A stretch of 64,000 bases of DNA, taken from the NCBI GenBank assembly GCA_050944855.1, contig JBMNRU010000001.1, forward strand, positions 124,001-188,000, read 5' to 3'. Every line of letters starts with the position of its first letter. Position 1 is the stretch's first letter. Shown piece after piece: positions 6,926 through 14,479 of the stretch. The position numbers and the translations under genes are program-made. The stretch is from Lactonifactor sp050944855. Its GTDB lineage: Bacteria > Bacillota > Clostridia > Lachnospirales > Lachnospiraceae. Under the pieces are notes generated by a model, which saw only the letters and a list, made by a program, of their open reading frames with translations, was not told the origin of the DNA and searched no databases.

Positions 6926-8386
6926 TTACCAATCCATTTCCTCCACTCGTTCATTCAGTCCGTATCCGGCAAAAGATTCCCTACATTGCTTCAGGCAACT
7001 TCCGGAGACCAAAAATGTCACACTGCAGTTCGAAAAGCAGTGGGCTCCTTTCAGTGTGGGCGGTTCTTCTGTCTCTATGACCAGTGCAGAAAGGGATGCT
7101 CCATAGAAAGCATAGTCTTCGATGCAGGTGATCGTATCCGGCAGATAATCTTCGCCCCGTCTTCCTGCCGGATAGACGCACAGCCGGCTTTCATCTCTGC
7201 TCACGATCATACCGTTGATGCTGCAGTAGGCCGGATTTCCCTCTGCGATCACCAGATAATCCTTTACTCCCCGCATCGCCTGGAACGCTCCCGGCTCGAT
7301 ATCTGTGACATTGGCCGGGATGTATACGTATTTTACGGCTCCCGCAGTTTCTTCTGAAAAAGCGCCTGTCCGCACGCCGACACAATGCTCCGGGAGCATC
7401 AGGGTATCCGTCATCTCTCCTTCATATCCGATTACATAGCCCTCTTCATCCAGTATAAATCCCCCGGTTTCTTCATAACCCGCATACAGATCCATGTGAG
7501 TCTGTCCCGCGGCTAACGTCAGCTGGTCTGTTTCTACCGGTATCGTACAGGCTTCATCGTAATACCAGCTTCCGCTCTGGCAGCCTACTTTCCTCGGGGC
7601 TCCCGGCAGTTTGGCCCTGTAGTCCCTGGCAGTAAGGCAGTCCACTGGATAATTGCCTCCGTTTGGATGCAGGGTGATCGTATACTCTACCACCTGATAA
7701 GGCAGTTCGATCTCATAGTCACCGTAACGGACAGACAAGGTTTTGGATCCTGCTGATGCCGTATCCAGGCTGCCCGTCTGGCAGGAGCTTGTTTCCAGTT
7801 TTTGGGTACTTCCATCGGACCGTTGCGCATACACTTCTAATGCAGGAACCGTTTCTGTGCTTCCCACACAGTAATCCTGTCTGAGGGCAGTATAGCAGGT
7901 AATGCCGGTAAGGACAACCGTACTGTCCTCTGCCTCCTGAGATGGGACAGCCGGGGAATTTGGGGCTGTCTTTGGGATATCGGAGGCCATTTCTCCTGTG
8001 GTTTGGGCAGTTGTAGTTGCTGCCTCTGTAAGCCTTGCGGCGGGTTGTGCTGCATCAGTTTCTTCTGCCATGATCTTCTCCTTGGGACTCGGACTTGAAA
8101 GAATCTTCCTGTTTGTTTCGCTCATCCGTGTCATGCCGGATGGGATAACGGTATGCTCTGTTCCCGGACAGAAAGGTAGAATTTCGGGTAGGAGTTCCTC
8201 CTTTTCTATGGAATCCGTAGTCGCAGTAAGAGAGGCGGGTTCTTCCCACGGGATTCGGGCATGCAGATGATGACTGACTGTTGTTATGACCAGGATGTAT
8301 AAAAGGCAGATGACAGGTATGCTCCATGTGGTTTTTATAGAGTAATCGGTTTTTCTTCTCAGAGCGCTGTCAATGATGTGTTCCAT
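6926..8386 (-). CDS. Membrane-anchored surface protein with Ig-like and BspA-type leucine-rich repeats
   Basis: The start chosen is ATG 8386 (486 residues) with AAAGGAA eight bases upstream. A longer frame back to a TTG at 8497 has no ribosome site. One membrane segment at about residues 20-37 follows a basic N-terminus, so the rest is extracellular. A Ser/Thr/Ala/Glu-rich stalk (about 45-165) leads to a Big-type Ig-like region, then an InlB-B-repeat-like segment (TITLHPNGGNYPV). The C-terminus has BspA-type LRRs (VKYVYIPANVTDIEPGAF, ITCIEDYAFYG). Such proteins usually bind host or microbial surfaces. The ligand is unknown. It heads a unit with the GNAT and reductase genes. Confidence 0.7.
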   Translation of the reverse strand: MEHIIDSALRRKTDYSIKTTWSIPVICLLYILVITTVSHHLHARIPWEEPASLTATTDSIEKEELLPEILPFCPGTEHTVIPSGMTRMSETNRKILSSPSPKEKIMAEETDAAQPAARLTEAATTTAQTTGEMASDIPKTAPNSPAVPSQEAEDSTVVLTGITCYTALRQDYCVGSTETVPALEVYAQRSDGSTQKLETSSCQTGSLDTASAGSKTLSVRYGDYEIELPYQVVEYTITLHPNGGNYPVDCLTARDYRAKLPGAPRKVGCQSGSWYYDEACTIPVETDQLTLAAGQTHMDLYAGYEETGGFILDEEGYVIGYEGEMTDTLMLPEHCVGVRTGAFSEETAGAVKYVYIPANVTDIEPGAFQAMRGVKDYLVIAEGNPAYCSINGMIVSRDESRLCVYPAGRRGEDYLPDTITCIEDYAFYGASLSALVIETEEPPTLKGAHCFSNCSVTFLVSGSCLKQCRESFAGYGLNERVEEMDW

Positions 8387-8480
8387 TTTTAATTTCCTTT
8401 CTGTTTTTGAGTTTAAATAAGAAACGCGTCGCGCCAACGACATAATTCCTCTGCGTTTGCGTACGCATCCCACGGAGGAT

Positions 8481-8515
8481 TTTATCATATAGGACAAACT
8501 TTCCTATATGATAAA
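8481..8515. promoter_or_regulatory. Perfect 14-base inverted repeat upstream of the LRR gene
   Basis: TTTATCATATAGGA (8481-8494) and TCCTATATGATAAA (8502-8515) are perfect complements with a 7-base spacer. The right arm merges with the T tract of the lysC terminator. Neither strand has a T run placed for termination of this hairpin itself, so an operator for the LRR-GNAT-reductase unit is a reasonable reading. Confidence 0.5.
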
Positions 8516-8548
8516 AAAGCCCCGGCAGATATCACGATCTGCCGGGGC
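8512..8548 (-). terminator. Rho-independent terminator of lysC operon
   Basis: GCCCCGGCAGAT and ATCTGCCGGGGC form a 12-base perfect stem with a 6-base loop, followed by six T residues on the minus strand, 26 bases after the lysC stop. Confidence 0.93.
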
Positions 8549-8573
8549 ATCAAATCCCATGAACGAAATTCAT

Positions 8574-9902
8574 TTATACAAGCTGTGTCGTTACAAAAAC
8601 ATCATAAATAGCTTTGATTGCCGTTTCAAAATCTGCATTCTTCACGCCAATAATAATATTCAACTCACTGGATCCCTGATCAATCATCTTAACGTTGACC
8701 TTCGCATGTGCCAGTGCCGAGAAAATGCTTCCTGCAGTACCGCGGGTTTCTTTCATCCCACGTCCCACTACCGCAATCAATGCCAGATCAGATTCCATTT
8801 CCACAAAATCCGGCTGTACCGCGCGATGCAGACCTGCAATCACCTGCTGTTCTTTATCTTCAAATTCATCCTGATGGACAAATATAGTCATTGTATCAAT
8901 TCCGGAAGGTACATGTTCAAAGGAAATGCCCTGTTCTTCAAACACCTGCAAAACTCTTCTTCCAAATCCGATCTCCGAATTCATCATAGATTTTTCAATA
9001 TTAATCGAACAGAATCCTTTTTTCCCTGCAATACCGGTAATGGTATATTTCGGTCTCTTACAGGTGCTTTCCACAATAAAAGTACCTTTGTCCTGGGGAC
9101 GGTTGGTATTACGAATATTAATCGGAATTCCTTCCTTACGCACCGGGAAAATTGCATCCTCATGAAGAACGGTTGCTCCCATATAAGATAATTCACGGAG
9201 TTCACGGTAAGTGATCGTCTCAATCACTTTCGGATTTTCCACTATTCTTGGATCCGTAACCAAAAATCCTGACACATCCGTCCAGTTTTCATAGATATCT
9301 GCATGGATTGCCTTTGCAACCAGAGATCCGGTCACATCAGAACCACCGCGGGAGAATGTCTTTACCTTTCCGTCTTCATACGCTCCATAGAATCCGGGAA
9401 TGACGGCTCTCTCCAGATTTTCCAGACGATTTGCCATACGTTCATTCGTCTTTTCCGCATCAAACTCGCCATCTTCTGCAAATACAACCACTTCTGCAGC
9501 ATCTACAAATTCATAGCCCAGATAAGCTGCCATGATCTTGCCGTTTAAGTATTCACCGCGGGAAGCCGCATAGTCTCTGCCTGCTTTCTGTGTGAACTGT
9601 TCTTTGATCACTGCAAAATCTTCATCCAATGAAAATTCCAACTGCAATCCCTGAATAATCCCATTGTATCTTTCCTGAATGTCCTTAAGCTGCTGAGAAA
9701 AATCCTCGCCGGCTTCTGCCGCTTCATAACAGCGATACAACATATCCGTTACTTTTATATCATCAGAAAAACGTTTACCGGGAGCAGAAGGAATCACATA
9801 ACGTCTGCTTTCATCACTTCGGATAATATCTCCGACCTTTTTAAACTGTTCCGCACTGGCCAGAGAACTTCCTCCAAATTTCACTACTTTTCTCATCTTC
9901 AT
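8574..9902 (-). CDS. lysC: Aspartate kinase
   Basis: Aspartokinase phosphorylates L-aspartate, the first step toward lysine/diaminopimelate, threonine and methionine. The 442-residue protein begins with the KFGGSSLAS nucleotide-binding motif (residues 8-16). It has the SRGGSDVTGSL catalytic segment near 200 and two ACT domains in the last 150 residues, the usual site of feedback inhibition. An AGAGGAGG site precedes the start. It is the last gene of an operon with a DapF-like protein, an Lrp regulator and an aminotransferase. The 94-base leader is too short and has no lysine riboswitch motifs, so control is more likely by the Lrp regulator and by feedback. Confidence 0.93.
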   Translation of the reverse strand: MKMRKVVKFGGSSLASAEQFKKVGDIIRSDESRRYVIPSAPGKRFSDDIKVTDMLYRCYEAAEAGEDFSQQLKDIQERYNGIIQGLQLEFSLDEDFAVIKEQFTQKAGRDYAASRGEYLNGKIMAAYLGYEFVDAAEVVVFAEDGEFDAEKTNERMANRLENLERAVIPGFYGAYEDGKVKTFSRGGSDVTGSLVAKAIHADIYENWTDVSGFLVTDPRIVENPKVIETITYRELRELSYMGATVLHEDAIFPVRKEGIPINIRNTNRPQDKGTFIVESTCKRPKYTITGIAGKKGFCSINIEKSMMNSEIGFGRRVLQVFEEQGISFEHVPSGIDTMTIFVHQDEFEDKEQQVIAGLHRAVQPDFVEMESDLALIAVVGRGMKETRGTAGSIFSALAHAKVNVKMIDQGSSELNIIIGVKNADFETAIKAIYDVFVTTQLV

Positions 9903-9996
9903 TCATCCTCCTCTTACATCCACATCGGCATCGGCTGCCACCGTTTGCCGCTGAATATGGAATAATATTAGCTTTAAATTCCGCAAAAGTCCAGTA

Positions 9997-11154
9997 TTAT
10001 TTTAAATTTGACAAAAACCTCTCAATTCTCTCCAGCGCAACCTTTAATTCTTCAATAGAATACGCGTAAGAAATACGTACAAACCCTTCTCCGCATTCTC
10101 CAAACGCAGAACCGGGAATGACTGCTACCTTTTCTTCCTGCAGCAAACGATTGCAAAATTCATCGGAAGTCATACCGAACTGGGAAATATTGGGAAAGAC
10201 ATAAAATGCTCCGTAAGGTTCAAAACAGGAAATTCCCAGCTTCTTAAGCTCATGAAGCAAAAACCTTCTCCGCTCATTATAAGATTGGCGCATCAGTTCC
10301 ACGTTCTCTCCTGCCTGCTGCATGGCCGTGATAGCTGCATACTGACTGTTGGTGGGTGCTGACATAATAGCAAACTGATGCAGTTTTACCATCTGCTTCA
10401 AAATTTCTTCCGGTCCGGCAGCATATCCCAGACGCCATCCCGTCATAGCATAAGATTTAGAAAAGCCGTTGATCACAACGGTTCTTTCCTGCATACCCGG
10501 CAAAGAAGCGATACTTACATGCGGCGTTCCATAAGTAAGTTCTGAATATATTTCATCGCTGACCACCACCAGATCGTGCTTAATAATAATAGGAACCAAT
10601 GCTTCCAGATCTTCCCTGGTCATGATGGCACCTGTGGGATTATTCGGATAAGACAACAAAATAGCCTTCGTTTTCGGTGTAATGGCAGCCTCCAGTTCTT
10701 CCGGCCTGAGACGAAACTGATTCTTCTCCTGCAGAGGAATGGTCACAGGCACGCCATCCGCCATAATGACACACGGTACATAAGACACAAAGGCCGGTTC
10801 CGGAATAATCACCTCATCTCCGGGATTCAAAACCGTTCGAAAGAAAATATCGATTGCCTCACTTCCTCCTACTGTCACCAGTATCTGATTGGGGCGATAA
10901 TGCAGCTTTAATGTCCGCTGCATATATTTGCATATTTCTTCCCGAAGAGGAAGCAATCCGGCATTGGACGTATAAAATGTTCTTCCAGCCTTAAGACTGC
11001 GAATTCCTTCCTGACGTATGCACCAGGGCGTATCAAAATCCGGCTCGCCCACACCCAGAGAAATAGCATCCGGCATCTCGCTGACTACATCAAAAAACTT
11101 ACGGATCCCGGAGGGTTTTATCTGTTTGATCTTTTCTGAAACGTACCGACTCAT
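9997..11154 (-). CDS. Class I/II PLP-dependent aminotransferase (PatA/AlaT-like)
   Basis: The 385-residue fold-type I aminotransferase has NNPTG (171-175), D200 in SDEIY, the Schiff-base lysine K233 in GFSKSYAMTGWRLGY and a C-terminal FVRISYAYS arginine. The closest family pattern is that of PatA (N-acetyl-LL-diaminopimelate aminotransferase) and alanine/aspartate aminotransferases. Position between an Lrp-type regulator (four-base overlap) and lysC points to amino-acid biosynthesis, perhaps in the diaminopimelate branch. Substrate choice cannot be decided from motifs alone. Confidence 0.85.
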   Translation of the reverse strand: MSRYVSEKIKQIKPSGIRKFFDVVSEMPDAISLGVGEPDFDTPWCIRQEGIRSLKAGRTFYTSNAGLLPLREEICKYMQRTLKLHYRPNQILVTVGGSEAIDIFFRTVLNPGDEVIIPEPAFVSYVPCVIMADGVPVTIPLQEKNQFRLRPEELEAAITPKTKAILLSYPNNPTGAIMTREDLEALVPIIIKHDLVVVSDEIYSELTYGTPHVSIASLPGMQERTVVINGFSKSYAMTGWRLGYAAGPEEILKQMVKLHQFAIMSAPTNSQYAAITAMQQAGENVELMRQSYNERRRFLLHELKKLGISCFEPYGAFYVFPNISQFGMTSDEFCNRLLQEEKVAVIPGSAFGECGEGFVRISYAYSIEELKVALERIERFLSNLK

Positions 11155-11639
11155 GGCGTAATCACCATTCTTCCATCATGTTTCCTCTTTACAAAAGTCA
11201 CGCCCTGTTCTTTGTATTTCGTTAACATAAAATGTGTAGCGGTGCTGGAAACCTCTTCCATCGATGCCAGATTTTCAGATACGAACATGGCAATATCTTT
11301 AATATTTCTTCCGTGCATCTGTACCAGGAAATCATAAGCTCCGGACATAAGATAAAGACTGTCCACCTGAGGATAGGAATAAATCTGTTCTGCAATTTTA
11401 TTATATCCGTCACCACCCTGCGGCGTTACTTTCAGTTCGATCAGTGCTGTCACATGATTTTCATCTTCTTTATCCCAGTTGATCAGTGTATGATAACCGC
11501 AAATGATTTTTTCTTTCTCCAAAGCAGCGACGGTATCCTTAATCACGCTTTCGTCTACTTCCAGCATAATACTCAGTTCTTCCGCCGTAATACGGCTGTT
11601 TTTTTCTAATATTCTAAGAATCTCTCTTCTTAAATCCAT
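11151..11639 (-). CDS. Lrp/AsnC-family transcriptional regulator
   Basis: The 162-residue protein has an N-terminal winged helix (residues 5-50, LRREILRILEKNSRITAEEL onward) and a C-terminal RAM ligand-binding domain with LMSGAYDFLVQMHG near residue 100. These regulators sense amino acids and control their metabolism. It overlaps the aminotransferase start by four bases and lies 17 bases after the DapF-like gene, so it probably regulates its own operon including lysC. The effector is not predictable. Confidence 0.88.
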   Translation of the reverse strand: MDLRREILRILEKNSRITAEELSIMLEVDESVIKDTVAALEKEKIICGYHTLINWDKEDENHVTALIELKVTPQGGDGYNKIAEQIYSYPQVDSLYLMSGAYDFLVQMHGRNIKDIAMFVSENLASMEEVSSTATHFMLTKYKEQGVTFVKRKHDGRMVITP

Positions 11640-11656
11640 GTTATTCTCTCCTTATT

Positions 11657-12142
11657 CTACAAACTGTCTAATTTAGCAAGAAACTCATACCCCAACGTAG
11701 TCGTTCCAATATAGCCCACGTCGCCGTTTAAAATAAACTCATCTTCCCGCATGGTCTCATCGCTGACAAAGATCTCTTTTCCTTTGGAAAGGCGGATATG
11801 AGTCGCCGCTTCATTCAGATAACTGGCAATCACAAAATCCCCTTTGGTGTGAATCGGAACATATTTCTTTTCTACATAAGCATTATCTTTCAAATATCTG
11901 GCAAATACGCACATTGCTTCATAAGAGGCGGCAGTTTCACTTCCATCCGGATTCAAAATTGCCATATGGATCCCATCCTTTTCATGGTATGGTCCCATGA
12001 TGATTCCATCGCATCCGATTCCATAACGGGGATCGCAGATTACCCGCGCCCTTTTGCTGTCTATCGCATACTCATTCTTCACTACATCATACACCAGATA
12101 CGTTTTTTCTTCTCCATAATATCGCTTTAAAGTTACTGCCAT
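11657..12142 (-). CDS. Half-length diaminopimelate epimerase-like protein lacking the catalytic cysteine
   Basis: The start is ATG 12142, seven bases after AGGAGG; two more ATGs directly upstream are closer to that site. The 161 residues match the N-terminal domain of DapF: CDPRYGIGCDGIIMG (36-50), then NPDGSE (64-69) and FARYL (80-84), in register with the family's NADGSE and FARYL. Between them the invariant CGNGIRC is replaced without any gap by SYEAMCV, so the catalytic cysteine is S73, and the N-terminal GNDF is not conserved. The second DapF domain with the other catalytic cysteine is absent, and the next gene starts 17 bases later. A catalytic epimerase is therefore unlikely; a ligand-binding or regulatory paralogue is possible. 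Confidence 0.7.
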   Translation of the reverse strand: MAVTLKRYYGEEKTYLVYDVVKNEYAIDSKRARVICDPRYGIGCDGIIMGPYHEKDGIHMAILNPDGSETAASYEAMCVFARYLKDNAYVEKKYVPIHTKGDFVIASYLNEAATHIRLSKGKEIFVSDETMREDEFILNGDVGYIGTTTLGYEFLAKLDSL

Positions 12143-12242
12143 CATCATTCCTCCTATAAAAAATGCTTTCAAGTCAGTATAGGACCTTTTTCGCAAAATT
12201 TCAAGTTTTCCTTTCAAATATTATAGTTTGCTTATGCCAAAA

Positions 12243-12277
12243 CAAAAAAATTCCCACCCGATATATTCGGATGGGAA
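12243..12277 (-). terminator. Terminator of tRNA-Leu(CAA)
   Basis: TTCCCACCCGA and TCGGATGGGAA pair, with seven T residues following on the minus strand, just after the tRNA. Confidence 0.85.
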
Positions 12278-12285
12278 ATATCAAG

Positions 12286-12367
12286 TGCCGATGGCCGGAC
12301 TCGAACCGGCACGGTGTTACCCGCTTGATTTTGAGTCAAGTGCGTCTGCCAATTCCGCCACATCGGC
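12286..12367 (-). tRNA. tRNA-Leu, anticodon CAA
   Basis: Read on the minus strand, acceptor stem GCCGATG/CATCGGC with discriminator A encloses a Leu D-arm (GGCGGAATTGGCAGAC), anticodon stem CTTGA/TCAAG with loop CTCAAAA (anticodon CAA), a long variable arm and T-arm GCCGG-TTCGAGT-CCGGC. CCA is not encoded. It decodes UUG. Confidence 0.95.
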
Positions 12368-12397
12368 TTTTTTGTTCGCTTATAAATAGATTTATCA

Positions 12398-12439
12398 CGA
12401 ACCGATGCTTATTGTATCACACTCTGCATCGGTTCGCAA
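12398..12439 (-). promoter_or_regulatory. Promoter of tRNA-Leu(CAA) embedded in an 11-base perfect inverted repeat
   Basis: On the minus strand TTGCGA (12434-12439) and TACAAT (12411-12416) are 17 bases apart. CGAACCGATGC (12398-12408) and GCATCGGTTCG (12426-12436) are perfect inverted repeats flanking the -10 and touching the -35. A repeat placed this way could bind a repressor or form a hairpin in the 5' leader. Confidence 0.65.
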
Positions 12440-12458
12440 GCATTTCTTATTATTTTTT

Positions 12459-12525
12459 GCAACTATTCAGCCATGCAGAAAATAGCCTGCATAGCGGGCG
12501 GTCTGTGGCTTGGCTGAATCGTTAC
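12459..12525. repeat. Dispersed palindrome-bounded element, copy 2 (internally deleted)
   Basis: The ends GCAACTATTCAGCCA (12459-12473) and TGGCTGAATCGTTAC (12511-12525) pair at 13 of 15 positions. The left end and the last 50 bases match copy 1 closely, including AATAGCCTGC and GGCGGTCTGTGGCTTG, but the central part of copy 1 (about 100 bases) is absent. The last base is the first base of the trmD stop codon complement, so the element abuts the gene exactly. Confidence 0.8.
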
Positions 12526-13268
12526 TATTTTTCCTGTTCCATCTGTTCCAGCCATTTTTTCTCTTTCTCCGTCAAATTTGCGCCTGCAAACAGGTCTTTC
12601 CGACGCTGCCAGGTGCGCAAAAGCGACTGTTCTCTTCGCCACTCATTTACCTTTTGGTGATGTCCGGACAGGAGTACCGGAGGCACTTCTTCTCCTTCCC
12701 ACACAGCCGGGCGGGTATACTGAGGATATTCCAGAAGATTATCACAAAAAGAGTCAAACTGGGCAGATTCTTCGTTATTCAAAACACCCGGAACCAGACG
12801 GGAGATTGCATCGATCATAACCATGGCCGGTAATTCTCCGCCGGTAAGTACATAATCACCGATGGAAACCTGATCGGTAACAATTTTATTCAATACTCTC
12901 TCATCAATCCCCTCATAATGGCCGCAAAGAAAAATCAGATCTTCTTCCTGGGCCAGTTCCTGGGCCAGCTTTTGAGAAAACACCTGCCCCTGCGGCGTCA
13001 GATAAACCACACGGACCGGTTTTTCATTCGTATTTAGCTTCTCTGTCACAGACAGATAAGACTGATATACAGGGCCTGCCTGCATAACCATACCGGCCCC
13101 GCCTCCATAGGGATAATCATCCACACGATTATGTTTATTTTCTGCAAAATCCCGAATATTTACTGCAGACAGGGAAATGAGGCCAGCTTCTATGGCTCTT
13201 CCGGTGATACTGGTGCGAAGCCCCTGTTCTACCATCTCCGGAAACAGTGTCAGTACATGAAAATTCAT
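12525..13268 (-). CDS. trmD: tRNA (guanine-N1)-methyltransferase
   Basis: TrmD methylates G37 of tRNAs reading CNN and CGG codons and prevents +1 frameshifting. The 247-residue SPOUT protein has the conserved start NFHVLTLFPEM, the PYGGGAGMVMQAGP segment (about 53-66), the knot motif near LCGHYEGIDERV and SIGDYVLTGGELP near residue 132. The start at 13268 has an AGGAGGAACAAAG leader. It ends the ylxM-ffh-rpsP-khpA-rimM-trmD operon. The usual next gene, rplS, is not here; a dispersed repeat and a tRNA follow instead. Confidence 0.96.
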   Translation of the reverse strand: MNFHVLTLFPEMVEQGLRTSITGRAIEAGLISLSAVNIRDFAENKHNRVDDYPYGGGAGMVMQAGPVYQSYLSVTEKLNTNEKPVRVVYLTPQGQVFSQKLAQELAQEEDLIFLCGHYEGIDERVLNKIVTDQVSIGDYVLTGGELPAMVMIDAISRLVPGVLNNEESAQFDSFCDNLLEYPQYTRPAVWEGEEVPPVLLSGHHQKVNEWRREQSLLRTWQRRKDLFAGANLTEKEKKWLEQMEQEK

Positions 13269-13283
13269 CTTTGTTCCTCCTGC

Positions 13284-13799
13284 TTATGACTCATCTGCCA
13301 GACCGGGGAGCAAATGAATGATCATTCTTTCCTCCTCAACATCTACATCCAGGATACACTGTTTAATTGCCGGTACTAAAACTTCTTTTCCCGTCTCTGT
13401 GGTGATGACATATACATCATTTGCGCCGGTTTCCATCACGTCTGTTAATACACCAAATCGACTGCCGTCTTCCAGAAATACTTCCATGTCGATCAGATCG
13501 CCGATATAATTTTCATCTTCACCTAAAGGAGCTGCCTGATCTCTTGTTACATACAGACTTTTTCCTTTATATTTTTCAATGTCATTAATATTATCAAACT
13601 CTTTAAATTTTAAGATTGCAAATTTTTTGAAATATTTTACAGAGGAAATGGTCAGCACCAAATCTTCTTTTCCTGTTTCCAGGATTACGTTTTCTATACT
13701 TTCAAAACGGGAAGCATCGTCGGTTGTAGGAAATACTTTTACTTCCCCTTTGATTCCATGGGTTGAGGCGATCACGCCTACACGCAGTCTTTCTACCAT
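13284..13799 (-). CDS. rimM: 16S rRNA processing protein RimM
   Basis: RimM binds ribosomal protein S19 in the 30S head and assists late 16S rRNA maturation. The start chosen is ATG 13799 (171 residues), six bases after a GGAG; it gives the family-typical N-terminus VERLRVGVIASTHGIKGEVKV. Longer in-frame starts at 13811 (ATG) and 13820 (GTG) have poorer ribosome sites. The N-terminal OB-like domain ends with the YKGKSLYV segment, followed by a PRC-barrel domain beginning near GDLIDMEVF. It lies between khpA and trmD. Confidence 0.93.
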   Translation of the reverse strand: MVERLRVGVIASTHGIKGEVKVFPTTDDASRFESIENVILETGKEDLVLTISSVKYFKKFAILKFKEFDNINDIEKYKGKSLYVTRDQAAPLGEDENYIGDLIDMEVFLEDGSRFGVLTDVMETGANDVYVITTETGKEVLVPAIKQCILDVDVEEERMIIHLLPGLADES

Positions 13800-13881
13800 A
13801 CTATTCTCCATTTCTTTCACTTACACAAACATGGGAATCCGCATAAAGGAAAAGCGAGAGAATGACTCTCCCGCCTCTTTA

Positions 13882-14112
13882 TTACTGTAAGATATCAACT
13901 ACAACCTTCTTTTCTGATTTTGAAGATGCAGCTTTTACTACGGTACGAAGTGCCTTAGCAATACGTCCCTGTCTTCCAATGACTTTACCCATATCAGAAG
14001 GCGCTACCCGAAGTTCTACCAGAATGGAATTGTCTTCCTCCGTCTCGGTTACCACTACTTCCTCCGGGTTATCCACTAGAGACTTAGCAATTACTTCTAC
14101 TAACTCTTTCAT
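13882..14112 (-). CDS. khpA: KH-domain RNA-binding protein KhpA (YlqC)
   Basis: The 76-residue protein is a single KH domain with the GXXG loop in SDMGKVIGRQGRIAKALR (about residues 39-56). KhpA forms a complex with KhpB (Jag/EloR) and binds RNA; in streptococci it affects cell elongation and division. The position between rpsP and rimM is the conserved one in Firmicutes. Confidence 0.92.
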   Translation of the reverse strand: MKELVEVIAKSLVDNPEEVVVTETEEDNSILVELRVAPSDMGKVIGRQGRIAKALRTVVKAASSKSEKKVVVDILQ

Positions 14113-14179
14113 TTCACACCTCGCTTTTCGTTTCCTGCAAAAGGAAACGAAGCCTTTTCCCTATCGGGAATGGAACATC

Positions 14180-14425
14180 TTATTTTTCAATACCTGCTAA
14201 TTTAAAGATTTTGCTGACTACTTCTGTAGGCTGCGCACCGTTAGCAAGCCATTTTTTAGCTTCTTCCTCATCTACTTTGTATACGCTAGGATTCTGAGTA
14301 GGATCATAGGTACCAATTTCAGCAATGAATCTTCCATCTCTTGGAGATCTGGAATCTGCAACGATGATTCTATAGAAAGGAGCCTTCTTCTGTCCCATTC
14401 TTCTTAATCTGATTTTTACTGCCAT
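14180..14425 (-). CDS. rpsP: 30S ribosomal protein S16
   Basis: The 81-residue protein has the full S16 pattern: AVKIRLRRMGQKKAPFYRI at the start, DSRSPRDGRFIAEIGTYDP in the middle and the YKVDEEEAKKWLANGAQPT helix. A strong AGGAGGTGAAAG site precedes the start. It lies between ffh and khpA. Confidence 0.97.
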   Translation of the reverse strand: MAVKIRLRRMGQKKAPFYRIIVADSRSPRDGRFIAEIGTYDPTQNPSVYKVDEEEAKKWLANGAQPTEVVSKIFKLAGIEK

Positions 14426-14479
14426 TGTCTTTCACCTCCTGGATTTTATCCATTTTTCTTTTCATTTTGTTATTTTATA

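Noticed and set aside
8387..8497. Longer LRR protein beginning at TTG 8497
   Set aside because: No ribosome site there, and the start would lie within the inverted repeat; ATG 8386 has AAAGGAA and gives a normal membrane anchor.
8508..9191. 227-residue plus-strand open frame
   Set aside because: Antisense to lysC and starting within the lysC terminator; composition is that of a shadow frame.
9903..9996. Possible lysine riboswitch upstream of lysC
   Set aside because: The gap is only 94 bases and lacks the conserved lysine aptamer blocks; the gene also lies inside an operon.
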